From Actinomycetota bacterium (lineage in GTDB: Bacteria > Actinomycetota > Acidimicrobiia > Acidimicrobiales > Aldehydirespiratoraceae), in assembly GCA_029979265.1 (NCBI GenBank), contig JAPOHW010000026.1:1-35986 (forward strand): 35,986 nt of DNA, read 5' to 3'. The notes beneath the pieces were generated by a model, which was given only the letters and a program-made list of their open reading frames with translations, made no database searches and was not told the DNA's origin. Numbering within the stretch: the first letter of the stretch is position 1; every line of letters begins with the position of its first letter. Below are positions 25,152 to 33,259 of this stretch, piece after piece. The position numbers and the translations under genes are program-made.

Positions 25152-26465
25152 ATGAGCGAGGATTCCTTCGACGCCATCATTATCGGCGCCGGTGTCATCG
25201 GCGGTGCACTAGCGCTCGAACTGGCCGATCGGGGTTACCGGACCCTGAGCGTCGACAAGGGACCCACGGCCGGGTCCGGTTCCACGATCAACTCGTGCGC
25301 CATCGTCCGGTTCAGTTATTCGAGCGTCGCCGGCATCAACCTTGCCTGGGAGGGCATGCACTACTGGAAAGACTGGGCCGGCTACATCGCTGCAGACGAC
25401 GAGTTGGGCCTCATCGACTACCACATGACCGGTCAACTCGTCCTTCAGCAGGCAGGCGACACAACCCATGCCGCTCGAGTCAAGATGCTGTGGGACCAGA
25501 TCGGTATCCCCCACGAGGTCTGGGACACAGAGACGATCAGGCAGCGCTGTCCATACATCGACCCTGGCCTGTTCGGGCCGCCGACTCGGCCATCGGACGA
25601 TGCCTTCTGGGCCGAACCGAGCGGCGTCGTCGAATGCGGATACTTCACGCCAGATGCGGGGTACGTGAGCGATCCGCAACTGTCGTGCCACAACCTCCAG
25701 CGCGGGGCTGAGGCACGAGGCGCAGCGTTCTGGTTCAACGCCGAGGTTGTGTCCATCGACCGTGATCGAGGGAGGGTCTCCGGCGTCAGCCTTGCCGACG
25801 GCAGAACAGCGCAGGCACCGGTCGTCGTCAACGTCGCTGGTCCGCACAGCTATCTGATCAACCAGATGGCCGGCGTGTACGACAGCATGAACATCAAGAC
25901 CAAGGCGCTGCGTCACGAGGTGCACCACGTTCCGTCCCCCGACGGCGTGGACTTCGATCGCAACGGCATCACCGTCGCCGACGACGATCTCGGGATCTAC
26001 TTCCGACCGGAGGTCGGCAACCACATTCTGATCGGCTCCGGTGATCCGGTCTGTGATCCTCGGGAGTTCGTCGATCCGGAGGTGTACGACCGATCTCTGC
26101 AGCCCGAGCAGTATGAGGCCCAAGTGCTTCGAGCGGGACGTCGCCTGCCCGGTCTTGGAATACCGCACGAGCGAAAGGGCATTGTCGATCTGTACGACGT
26201 CAGCGACGACTGGATCCCGATCTACGATCGCACCGACCTCGACGGTTTCTATGTCGCCATCGGCACGAGTGGCAACCAGTACAAGAATGCTGGATCCGCG
26301 GGCCAGATGATGGCGGACCTGATCGAGGCAGTCGAGGCCGGGCATGACCATGACCGAGATCCACTCGTGGTGCAGGGCCGATACTCAGGTGTCGATCTCG
26401 ACGTCGGGTTCTTCAGCCGGAACCGTCAGATCGATCCTCATTCGTCCATGTCGGTCCACGGCTAG
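25152..26465 (+). CDS. FAD-dependent oxidoreductase, DAO family
   Basis: A 437-residue flavoenzyme of the D-amino-acid/sarcosine oxidase superfamily. AIIIGAGVIGGALALELADR is the FAD Rossmann loop, followed by SVDKGPTAGSGST, a segment that in this family approaches the flavin. The late GFYVAIGTSGNQYKNAGSAG contains the second FAD contact and substrate region. Such enzymes oxidise N-methyl or secondary amines such as sarcosine or dimethylglycine, but this one has no diagnostic substrate residues I can name. I chose ATG 25152 over an upstream in-frame ATG at 25080 because the latter lies in the palindrome and the true Rossmann N-terminus starts here. Confidence 0.9.
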   Translation: MSEDSFDAIIIGAGVIGGALALELADRGYRTLSVDKGPTAGSGSTINSCAIVRFSYSSVAGINLAWEGMHYWKDWAGYIAADDELGLIDYHMTGQLVLQQAGDTTHAARVKMLWDQIGIPHEVWDTETIRQRCPYIDPGLFGPPTRPSDDAFWAEPSGVVECGYFTPDAGYVSDPQLSCHNLQRGAEARGAAFWFNAEVVSIDRDRGRVSGVSLADGRTAQAPVVVNVAGPHSYLINQMAGVYDSMNIKTKALRHEVHHVPSPDGVDFDRNGITVADDDLGIYFRPEVGNHILIGSGDPVCDPREFVDPEVYDRSLQPEQYEAQVLRAGRRLPGLGIPHERKGIVDLYDVSDDWIPIYDRTDLDGFYVAIGTSGNQYKNAGSAGQMMADLIEAVEAGHDHDRDPLVVQGRYSGVDLDVGFFSRNRQIDPHSSMSVHG

Positions 26466-26478
26466 CGATCGCAACGAA

Positions 26479-26509
26479 CCGCTCCTCGCTACCGGGTGAC
26501 GAGGAGCGG
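26479..26509. terminator. Possible bidirectional hairpin terminator
   Basis: CCGCTCCTCG at 26479-26488 and CGAGGAGCGG at 26500-26509 form a perfect ten-pair stem with an 11-base loop, between the convergent FAD oxidoreductase and TauE genes. It covers the last codons of the TauE gene. There is no T-run on either side, so it is not a textbook intrinsic terminator. Confidence 0.45.
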
Positions 26510-27244
26510 AACCCCGGCCCCGACCAGTCCGACGGCGACCAGGGCAAGTACGGCCCTCGCCGAGAGTCGGCCCGCGATTCGTGCCCCGGCGGTGGACCCG
26601 ATCATCGCTCCCACGATGAGCACGCCAGCGCGACTCCACACCACCGTTCCCGCAAGCGTGTGACCCAGTGCGCCGCCGAGCGTCCCGAGCATCGCAGTGG
26701 CCGATGTCGTGGCGGCGGCCCGGTGGGGTTCCAATCGCCGGGTACGGGCCAAGATCGGCAAGCTCACGAGGCCACCGCCCACCGCAAAGGTTCCCGACAG
26801 GAAACCGACGAACGCACCGGCCAGCGGGAGCGGGCGAGGCACGGCATCTAGAGGGACATCGTGGAGCCGATGGTGCGTCGGCATACACACGACGAACACC
26901 GCAAGCCCGAGCAGCAGAATGCCGAGCAAGTCGGCAAACGCATCGCGATCGATCCGACTGGCGACGACCAGCCCGCACAGGAGCGCGACCGGCAGTGATC
27001 CGCTGGCGAACCAAACCGCGGCGCGCCGGTCGACGAGGCCCCTCCGGTCGTAGGCAACGGCTCCCGAGGCGCCGATCGCCAACAAGGTGACTGAACCGGT
27101 GCCGACTGCGGCTGCACCGTCCAAGTCGAACAGCAGAACAAGCCCCGGGATGAGCAGGAAGCCACCGCCTGCACCGATGATCGTGCCGTACGCGCCGACC
27201 ATGGCTGCGAAGATGAAGAGCGCGGCAACCGTCCCGAGATCCAC
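26489..27244 (-). CDS. TauE/SafE-family sulfite or organosulfur exporter-type membrane protein
   Basis: A 251-residue inner-membrane protein with about seven to eight helices. GTIIGAGGGFLLIPGLVLL at residues 20-38 and the internal repeat SGTFAVGGGLVSLPILARTR at about 149-168 are the paired glycine-rich motifs of the family, which exports sulfite, sulfoacetate or other sulfur anions in known cases. The nearby alkyl-sulfatase-like, choline sulfatase and sulfate-activation genes make a sulfur anion plausible but not shown. GTG start, divergent from hisC. The 3' end is inside a hairpin. Confidence 0.88.
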   Translation of the reverse strand: MDLGTVAALFIFAAMVGAYGTIIGAGGGFLLIPGLVLLFDLDGAAAVGTGSVTLLAIGASGAVAYDRRGLVDRRAAVWFASGSLPVALLCGLVVASRIDRDAFADLLGILLLGLAVFVVCMPTHHRLHDVPLDAVPRPLPLAGAFVGFLSGTFAVGGGLVSLPILARTRRLEPHRAAATTSATAMLGTLGGALGHTLAGTVVWSRAGVLIVGAMIGSTAGARIAGRLSARAVLALVAVGLVGAGVPLLVTR

Positions 27245-27264
27245 GTGGGCTTGTCTAGCCGGTG

Positions 27265-27270
27265 CATACT
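27265..27270 (+). promoter_or_regulatory. Probable -10 hexamer for hisC (CATACT)
   Basis: CATACT ends exactly six bases before the ATG at 27277, fitting a leaderless start. It supports 27277 over the upstream in-frame GTG at 27262. Confidence 0.5.
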
Positions 27271-27276
27271 CACGGG

Positions 27277-28362
27277 ATGTCGATTGGTCGAATTCGTCCT
27301 GCTGTCACCGGCCTGCCTCCCTACCGTCCGGGAAAGGCCGCAGAACAAGCCGAGGCCGAGCACGGTATTCGCGATGCGGTGAAACTTGCCTCGAACGAGA
27401 ACCCGTACCAGCCGATTCCCGAGGTGGTCCAAGCGATGCAGGACGCAGCCACCGGAGTCAACCGATATGCCGACCATCGGGCGACTGCGCTACGCGGGGC
27501 CATCGGCGAATGGATCGGGGTCAGCGAGCATCAGGTGGCGATCGGCTGTGGATCGGTCGGTCTGCTGCAGCAACTGTTCTTGACCTACGTCGATGCCGGT
27601 GACCAGGTGGTCAGTCCGTGGCGTTCGTTCGAGGCATATCCGATCTTCACCCAACTGATGGGGGCCGAGTTCGTCGAGGTGCCCCTTGTTGCGCATCGTT
27701 TCGATTTGGAGGCGGTGGCCGATGCGGTGACGCCCGCCACCAAACTCGTCCTGCTGGCGACCCCGAACAATCCCACGGGAACCGCCGTCTCGACGGCGGA
27801 GCTCCATGCACTCGTCACGGCTCTCCCCGCCGACGTGATGGTCGTCGTCGACGAGGCGTACCGAGAATTTCTCGATCCCGCGTTCGGTGACCCGGTGCGC
27901 GACCTGGTCCCGGAATTCGCCAACGTCGTCGTGACGCGAACGCTGTCCAAGGCGTTTGGGCTGGCCGGCGCCCGCACGGGCTATCTCGTCGGCCACCCCG
28001 ACGTGGTGACCGAGGTGGACAAGACGCTGGTGCCGTTCGCGGTGAACGCTGTTGCCCAAGCGGGTGCCTTGGCTGCGGTGTGCAACGCGGGTGCCTACGA
28101 GCCTGCGATCGAGCGGCTCGTGTCCGAACGGACCAGGGTGGTGGCAGCCCTGACCGGTGCGGGGTGGACCCTCCCCGACAGTCAGGCGAATTTTGTGTAC
28201 CTCGATCTCGGTGAACGCACGCTCGACGTTTGCGTCGAGCTCGAACGGCACGGTGTTGTCACCCGTCCGTTTGCTGATGAGGGCCTTCGGGTGACGATCG
28301 GCACGCCGGAGGAGAACGACAAGTTCCTTCGTGCTCTGGGCGATGTGGGGAGCAACGGATGA
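27277..28362 (+). CDS. hisC: Histidinol-phosphate (or aromatic) aminotransferase
   Basis: A 361-residue fold-type I PLP aminotransferase. LASNENPYQPIPEV is the N-terminal HisC motif, YADHRATALRGAI the cofactor-dimer segment, LLATPNNPTGTAVS binds the pyridine ring, VVDEAYREFLD precedes it, and TRTLSKAFGLAGARTGYLVG holds the PLP lysine. The last step it could serve is imidazole-acetol phosphate to histidinol phosphate. Close actinobacterial relatives act on phenylalanine or tyrosine, and no other his genes are nearby, so aromatic transamination is an alternative. Its stop overlaps the next gene as ATGA. Confidence 0.88.
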   Translation: MSIGRIRPAVTGLPPYRPGKAAEQAEAEHGIRDAVKLASNENPYQPIPEVVQAMQDAATGVNRYADHRATALRGAIGEWIGVSEHQVAIGCGSVGLLQQLFLTYVDAGDQVVSPWRSFEAYPIFTQLMGAEFVEVPLVAHRFDLEAVADAVTPATKLVLLATPNNPTGTAVSTAELHALVTALPADVMVVVDEAYREFLDPAFGDPVRDLVPEFANVVVTRTLSKAFGLAGARTGYLVGHPDVVTEVDKTLVPFAVNAVAQAGALAAVCNAGAYEPAIERLVSERTRVVAALTGAGWTLPDSQANFVYLDLGERTLDVCVELERHGVVTRPFADEGLRVTIGTPEENDKFLRALGDVGSNG

Positions 28363-30065
28363 CGAATCCACAAAGTTTCAGTTCCGATGCGAGCTCGTCC
28401 GGGGTCGGACCCAGGGGCGAGATTGCCCACCAGTCGTTGGTCGATCACACCGAGCGTCTTGCCCGTCGTCTGTGGACCGTCACCGATGGTGTTTGGTGTC
28501 TGGTGGGGAACGGTCTCTCCAACCAGATCTTCGTGGAAGGTCCGGAGGGGATCATTGCGATCGACACAGGGGAGTGTCGCGAAGAGATGGCAGCGGCGAT
28601 CGCCGAGCTTCGAACGGTGACCGAGCGGCCGATCGTGGCAGTGATCTACACCCACTTTCACTACACGAACGGCACTGCAGCGATCCTCGACGATTCGCCG
28701 GGCCCACTGCCGATCTGGGGCCACGAGGGGATCGAGGGCAACTTGGCCCGCATGGGGACGGAGGTCGGTCCTGTTGCACGGCGCGGACTGATCGAGCAGT
28801 TCGGCATCGATCTTCCACCCGATGGACCCGATGGCCTCCTCAACGTTGGGCTCGGCCTCGGCTATCGGTTCGCGCAGCATGCCCCATTCACGCCGGGCTT
28901 CCTGCCCCCCGATCACCTGATCACTGGACCGATGGTGGCCACCATTGCCGGGCTCGACGTTGCGTTTCGCCCTGCGCCATCGGACGCTGACGACAACGTG
29001 ACCATCTGGTTTCCGTCGAAGCAGCTGTGCGTCAACAACATCGTGTGGCCGGCATTGTTCAACGTGTTCCCGATCAGGGGGGAGGAGTATCGAGACCCGA
29101 GGGTGCTCCTCGAGGGAGTGGATCACATCGTCGGCCTCGAGCCGGAGCATCTGGTGTGCGCGCATGGCCCCCCGCTGTCGGGACGCGAGCGGATCAACGT
29201 CGAAACCATCCGGTACCGCGACAGCATCCAGTTCCTCTGGGACCAGACGGTCCGAGGTATCAACCTCGGGCTGACCAGTGCCGAGATCGGAACTGCCGTG
29301 CGTCTCCCGGATGTGTACGCGTCCTCGTATTTCACCCAGATGCATTACGGCCTCGCCGAGCATCACGTACGGCAGATCCACGCCGGGCTGCGCGGATGGT
29401 TCGACGGGGATCCGGCCAATCTCTTTCCGCTTCCCCCCGTCGAGCGGGCCGAGCGACTCGTCCACGGCTTCGGGGGCCCTGACACCGTCCGGACCGCCTG
29501 CGATCGAGCAATCGAGGAAGACGACATCCGATGGGCCATCGAACTGGCGAGCTGGCTCGTGCGTCTCGAGGATGCGTCCGTCGCCGATCGCCAGCGACTT
29601 GCCACCGCTTTGCGAACAGTCGGACAGCGGACCACATCGGCCAACATCCGCAGCTGGGCGCTCACGCGAGCGCGTGAGCTCGAAGGCTCCATCGATCTGA
29701 GCAGACATCGTCGCCACACGTTCGGGGTTCGTGCCGCCCTTGCCCTGCACCCCAGGGACCTCATCGCGGCGCTGCGGGTGCGGGTCGATCCCGGTCTCGC
29801 CGTGGGGATCGATGCCCACGTCGGGTTCGATGTCACCGATCACGGTCGCGCCGGGCTGCACCTTCGGCACTCGGTGGCGGTCCCGACCGGCGGAGAGGGG
29901 GCCGACGCCATACTCGAGCTCGACCGGACCACACTTGCCGAACTCGTCGCCGAACGGATCACCCTGGCTGATGCGGTGGCGGCTGGACGTGCATCGGTGG
30001 TCGGTGACCAGTCGACGCTGGAGACGCTCGGCCGGGTACTCGGGTTGGAGGCGTTGCTGGCCTAA
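28359..30065 (+). CDS. Alkyl-sulfatase-like metallo-beta-lactamase-fold protein with altered metal ligands
   Basis: A 568-residue protein with the three-part layout of SdsA1/BDS1 alkyl sulfatases: an MBL domain, the alkyl-sulfatase dimerisation domain (IRGEEYRDPRVLLEGVDHIV, then GRERINVETIRYRDSIQFLW) and a C-terminal SCP2-like domain from about residue 445. The expected THxHxDH motif reads YTHFHYTN: His99 and His101 remain, but Asp and His are replaced by Thr103 and Asn104. The two glutamates that bridge metals in SdsA1 also appear changed (APSDADDN and CVNNIVW), while the late His in CAHGPPLSG stays. It may bind one metal, use other ligands, or not be a sulfatase. Coupled to hisC by ATGA, it may also function near TauE and betC. 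Confidence 0.87.
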   Translation: MTNPQSFSSDASSSGVGPRGEIAHQSLVDHTERLARRLWTVTDGVWCLVGNGLSNQIFVEGPEGIIAIDTGECREEMAAAIAELRTVTERPIVAVIYTHFHYTNGTAAILDDSPGPLPIWGHEGIEGNLARMGTEVGPVARRGLIEQFGIDLPPDGPDGLLNVGLGLGYRFAQHAPFTPGFLPPDHLITGPMVATIAGLDVAFRPAPSDADDNVTIWFPSKQLCVNNIVWPALFNVFPIRGEEYRDPRVLLEGVDHIVGLEPEHLVCAHGPPLSGRERINVETIRYRDSIQFLWDQTVRGINLGLTSAEIGTAVRLPDVYASSYFTQMHYGLAEHHVRQIHAGLRGWFDGDPANLFPLPPVERAERLVHGFGGPDTVRTACDRAIEEDDIRWAIELASWLVRLEDASVADRQRLATALRTVGQRTTSANIRSWALTRARELEGSIDLSRHRRHTFGVRAALALHPRDLIAALRVRVDPGLAVGIDAHVGFDVTDHGRAGLHLRHSVAVPTGGEGADAILELDRTTLAELVAERITLADAVAAGRASVVGDQSTLETLGRVLGLEALLA

Positions 30066-31093
30066 CCCGCTGCATCGAACGCCGACAGTACTGCGACCAG
30101 GTTGTGGCCGAGTTCCTCGGTTGCGTAGCCGCCTTCCATCACGAGCACGGTCGGGAGCGCGAAGCCGGCGAGCTGTCGACCCAGGGTGGCGAAGTCGCCG
30201 CGACGGAGCCGGAAGTGCGAGATCGGATCATCGACGAACGTGTCGAGTCCGAGTGACACGACCAGCGCGTCGGGCCGTCGAGCTTCGAGCCACGCCGCAG
30301 CACGGCCAAGGGTGGACAGCCACGTCGCAGCGTCCGTCCCGCGGGCGAGAGGGAAATTCCTGTTGTGGCCGAGACCGGGTCCGGTTCCGACCTCGTCGGC
30401 ATGGCCGAGGAAGTAGGGAAACTCCTCGAGCGGATCGGCGTGGAGACTGCACACGCTCACATCAGGGCGGTCGTAGAAGATGTCTTGGGTGCCATTGCCG
30501 TGGTGGTAATCGACATCGAGGATGGCAACATGCCCGACCCCTGCGTTGCGCATCCGCTGTGCCGCAATCGCAGCATTGTTGAGGTAGCAGTAGCCCCCGA
30601 ACTGATCCTTCATGGCGTGATGCCCCGGGGGTCGGCAGCGGGCGAACGCGACGCGTGTACCTGCGATCACTCGATCAGCTGCAGTGTGCGCAATTGCTGC
30701 GCTGTCGGCTACGGCCGTCCACGTTCCCTCTGCGATGGAGCAGTCCGCCGCGAACGAGTAGTACCCGAGCTGCGCCTCGAGCGTCCGGGGCCGGACGTTG
30801 CGGAAACGACGGGCCGGCCAACCGAACGCCATTGCGGCTGGGGCGGTATTGCCCTCGGAGGTCCAGCGGTGCCATGCCGTCGACAGGAACTCGACATAGC
30901 CGGGGTCATGGACGGCTTCTGCCGCCGTGCGGTCGAACGGATCGGGCTCCTCGAGTGTGACATCCGACACCGCACGGATCGCTGCATCGACGTGCTCGGC
31001 CCGCGCCGGTGCCTCCCAGCTTTTGATGAGCGCGGTGCCGTCGAGTTCCAGGCAGTGATGGCCACGATGGACGTCGGATCGGATCACCAGCAC
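30062..31093 (-). CDS. aphA: Acetylpolyamine amidohydrolase (histone deacetylase family)
   Basis: Zinc enzyme that removes acetyl groups from acetylated polyamines; 343 residues. All active-site residues fall at the same numbers as in the Mycoplana ramosa enzyme: His158 and His159 in RPPGHHA, zinc ligands Asp195 and His197 in LDVDYHHGNGTQ and Asp284 in SLGLDTFVDDP, and Tyr323 in MEGGYAT. This exact numbering supports the GTG start at 31093 and the polyamine specificity rather than acetoin or histone-like substrates. A 14-bp palindrome abuts the start. The stop codon overlaps that of the convergent alkyl-sulfatase-like gene. Confidence 0.93.
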   Translation of the reverse strand: MLVIRSDVHRGHHCLELDGTALIKSWEAPARAEHVDAAIRAVSDVTLEEPDPFDRTAAEAVHDPGYVEFLSTAWHRWTSEGNTAPAAMAFGWPARRFRNVRPRTLEAQLGYYSFAADCSIAEGTWTAVADSAAIAHTAADRVIAGTRVAFARCRPPGHHAMKDQFGGYCYLNNAAIAAQRMRNAGVGHVAILDVDYHHGNGTQDIFYDRPDVSVCSLHADPLEEFPYFLGHADEVGTGPGLGHNRNFPLARGTDAATWLSTLGRAAAWLEARRPDALVVSLGLDTFVDDPISHFRLRRGDFATLGRQLAGFALPTVLVMEGGYATEELGHNLVAVLSAFDAAG

Positions 31094-31107
31094 GCCACGA
31101 TCGTGGC
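31094..31107. promoter_or_regulatory. 14-bp perfect palindrome at the aphA start, possible operator
   Basis: GCCACGATCGTGGC reads the same on both strands and ends directly against the GTG of the acetylpolyamine gene, 41 bases before the divergent oxidoreductase start. It would be well placed for repression of aphA. It also contains CACGAT six bases from that GTG, a weak match to the leaderless -10 pattern. Confidence 0.4.
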
Positions 31108-31136
31108 AGGAGTCGGAACGCAGGGCCAGTACCGCC

Positions 31137-31142
31137 TAGCGT
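31137..31142 (+). promoter_or_regulatory. Probable -10 hexamer for the LLM oxidoreductase (TAGCGT)
   Basis: TAGCGT ends exactly six bases before the ATG at 31149. AGGA directly touches the ATG and is too close to act as a ribosome site, which favours a leaderless message. Confidence 0.55.
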
Positions 31143-31148
31143 CGAGGA

Positions 31149-32027
31149 ATGGCTCATGAACTGAAGTTCGGTTGGCTGTCGCCGGTGATCGGCAACGCAG
31201 GCAGCGACCACCAATCGATCGTCCTCTACCAGCAGGACCACATTCTTCCCGAAGCGCTGCCGTTCTTCGACAGCCTCTGGATTGCCGACCACTTCTACGG
31301 GTTCGACGCTCGGACCGACCCGTTCCTCGAGGCCTGGACGACCCTGACCTGGTTGGGAGCCAGATTTCCGAACGTCACACTGTGTCATCACGTGCTGGGG
31401 CAGGGATACCGGCCCCCGGCGCTCACCGCGAAAATGGCGGCCACGCTGCAAACCCTGTCGGGTGGCCGCTTTGTCCTTGGGATCGGTGCGGGCTGGCGAG
31501 CCGAGGAGTATGCGGCCTACGGCTACGACTTCCCAAAGCCATCGGTGCGATTTGCGCAGCTCGAGGAGTTGATCCAGATCTGCCGCCTGATGTGGACCGA
31601 AGATCACCCGACGTTCGAGGGCCGCCATTTCCGTATCGACGATGCCAGTGCCCCGCCACTACCTGATCCTGCGCCCCGAATCTGTATCGGTGCCTTCGGG
31701 GCCAAGGTGGGCCTCCCGCTCGTGGGGCGGCAGGCCGATCAATGGAACTGCTTCTATCTCGATGACGAAGACTGGAAGATGCGGCTGGGGATCGTACGTG
31801 CGTCAGCGGAGGAGGCGGGACGGAATCCGCTGGCGATCGAGGTTGGGACGACGATCGAGCGGGCACTTCCCACCACCGACGCCGAGAGCGAAGCACTGCT
31901 GGACCATCTGAGCCACCTCCACGAGTTGGAGATCACACACTTCACCATGGATTTCGGCCATCCGCCGACCCCAGAGCACGTCCACCGCTTCAAGGAGCAG
32001 GTCATGGACGTCATGCGGTCCGAGTGA
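31149..32027 (+). CDS. LLM-class flavin (probably F420)-dependent oxidoreductase
   Basis: A 292-residue luciferase-like TIM-barrel protein. FDSLWIADHFYG at residues 40-51 and LSGGRFVLGIGAGWRAEEYAAYGY are the hallmarks of the family; RFAQLEELIQICRLMWTED follows. In GC-rich Gram-positive bacteria most such proteins use coenzyme F420 rather than FMN, but the sequence alone does not settle it. The next gene, an MFS transporter, overlaps its end as GTGA, so the two are co-expressed; the substrate may be a compound that the transporter moves. Confidence 0.9.
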   Translation: MAHELKFGWLSPVIGNAGSDHQSIVLYQQDHILPEALPFFDSLWIADHFYGFDARTDPFLEAWTTLTWLGARFPNVTLCHHVLGQGYRPPALTAKMAATLQTLSGGRFVLGIGAGWRAEEYAAYGYDFPKPSVRFAQLEELIQICRLMWTEDHPTFEGRHFRIDDASAPPLPDPAPRICIGAFGAKVGLPLVGRQADQWNCFYLDDEDWKMRLGIVRASAEEAGRNPLAIEVGTTIERALPTTDAESEALLDHLSHLHELEITHFTMDFGHPPTPEHVHRFKEQVMDVMRSE

Positions 32028-33259
32028 CCGAGCCGCAGGCGCGGCCGCCGATTCCCCTTCCGCTCCGGGTACTGCTCGGCGCCTACTTCCTGAATGCCTT
32101 TGCCACGGTCGGAACGGTGACGATCGTCGGGAAGCAGGTGTTCGACATGACCGGTCGAGAACTCGACCTCGGGCTGATCGGCCTTGCCGAGTTCCTTCCG
32201 ATGGCGCTGCTGGCCCCCATCACCGGGTCGTTGGCCGATCGGTTCGATCGACGCCTCATGTTCGGCATCGGCCTCACCGGTGACGTGGTGGTGTCCATCG
32301 CCATGTTTTCCTATGTGAACACCGATCCGACGGCAGTTGGCCCGATTTTCGGCCTGATGGTTCTGTTCGCGCTCACCCGCTCGGTCGGTACACCCGCTGC
32401 CCGGGCCATCACGATCGATATGGCTCCACCCGACGTGCTGGAGCGTGTCATCCCGCTCCGATCGGTCGCGTTCCAGGCCGGGATCATCAGCGGCCCTCTG
32501 GTCCTTGCCTGGGTGTTCGTGCTCGACATCGCTGCGCCGTATCTTGTGGCCGCTGCTGCCTACGGGCTTGCTGTGGTCATCGTGGCCTCCATGCCAAAAC
32601 TTCCGACACGAAAGTTGTCGACCCGAGGTGGAATGCAGGCCATTCGGGACGCACGGGAGGGGCTTCGGTTCATCAGGCGGCAGCCGGTGGTGTTCGGTGC
32701 GATCAGTCTCGACCTGTTCGCCGTCCTGTTCGGCGGCATCATTGCGCTCCTTCCCGCCATTGCGGAAAAGCGGCTCGGGGTCGGAGCGGTGGGCCTCGGT
32801 GGACTTCGAGCCGCAGTAGGTGCAGGCTCCGCCGTGGTTGCGCTCGGACTCGCTGTGCGGCCGCTTCGCCGCCATGTCGGAAAGGTCCTCCTCGGCGTGA
32901 TCGCCGTCTTCGGCGTGATGCACGTCGCTGTGGCGCTGACCACCAACTACATCGTTGCGGTGGTTGCGCTGGTGATCGCAGCCGGCTCCGACCAGATCTC
33001 GGTCTACATCCGCTCGACGCTCGTGCCGCTTGCCACACCGGAAGAGATGCGCGGCCGCGTGCTGGCGGTCGAGAACGTGTTCATCGGGGCCTCCAACGAG
33101 CTCGGGGCGGTCGAGTCGGGATTGACGGCGGCAGCGTTCGGGTTGGTTGGCGCGATGTTGTTCGGCTCCGTCGGCACCCTCGTCGTCGTTGCACTGTGGT
33201 GGCGGTACTTCCCGGCACTGCGCAACGTCGACCGGTTCTCGGACGTTCGTGCGCCTTAG
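32024..33259 (+). CDS. MFS transporter
   Basis: A 411-residue inner-membrane protein with about twelve helices, of the EntS-like group of major-facilitator exporters. The loop between helices 2 and 3 has GSLADRFDRRLMFGIG, the MFS motif A. A cytoplasmic central loop (LPTRKLSTRGGMQAIRDARE) separates the halves. The late RSTLVPLATPEEMRGRVLAV is also typical of this exporter group. The GTG start overlaps the upstream oxidoreductase gene. Stop shared as TTAG with the convergent alcohol dehydrogenase. Substrate unknown. Confidence 0.9.
   Translation: MTEPQARPPIPLPLRVLLGAYFLNAFATVGTVTIVGKQVFDMTGRELDLGLIGLAEFLPMALLAPITGSLADRFDRRLMFGIGLTGDVVVSIAMFSYVNTDPTAVGPIFGLMVLFALTRSVGTPAARAITIDMAPPDVLERVIPLRSVAFQAGIISGPLVLAWVFVLDIAAPYLVAAAAYGLAVVIVASMPKLPTRKLSTRGGMQAIRDAREGLRFIRRQPVVFGAISLDLFAVLFGGIIALLPAIAEKRLGVGAVGLGGLRAAVGAGSAVVALGLAVRPLRRHVGKVLLGVIAVFGVMHVAVALTTNYIVAVVALVIAAGSDQISVYIRSTLVPLATPEEMRGRVLAVENVFIGASNELGAVESGLTAAAFGLVGAMLFGSVGTLVVVALWWRYFPALRNVDRFSDVRAP

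Noticed and set aside
28182..29870. Long minus-strand open frame (562 codons) opposite the alkyl-sulfatase-like gene
   Set aside because: No recognisable domain; a by-product of GC-rich third positions. The plus-strand frame has clear family domains and ATGA coupling.
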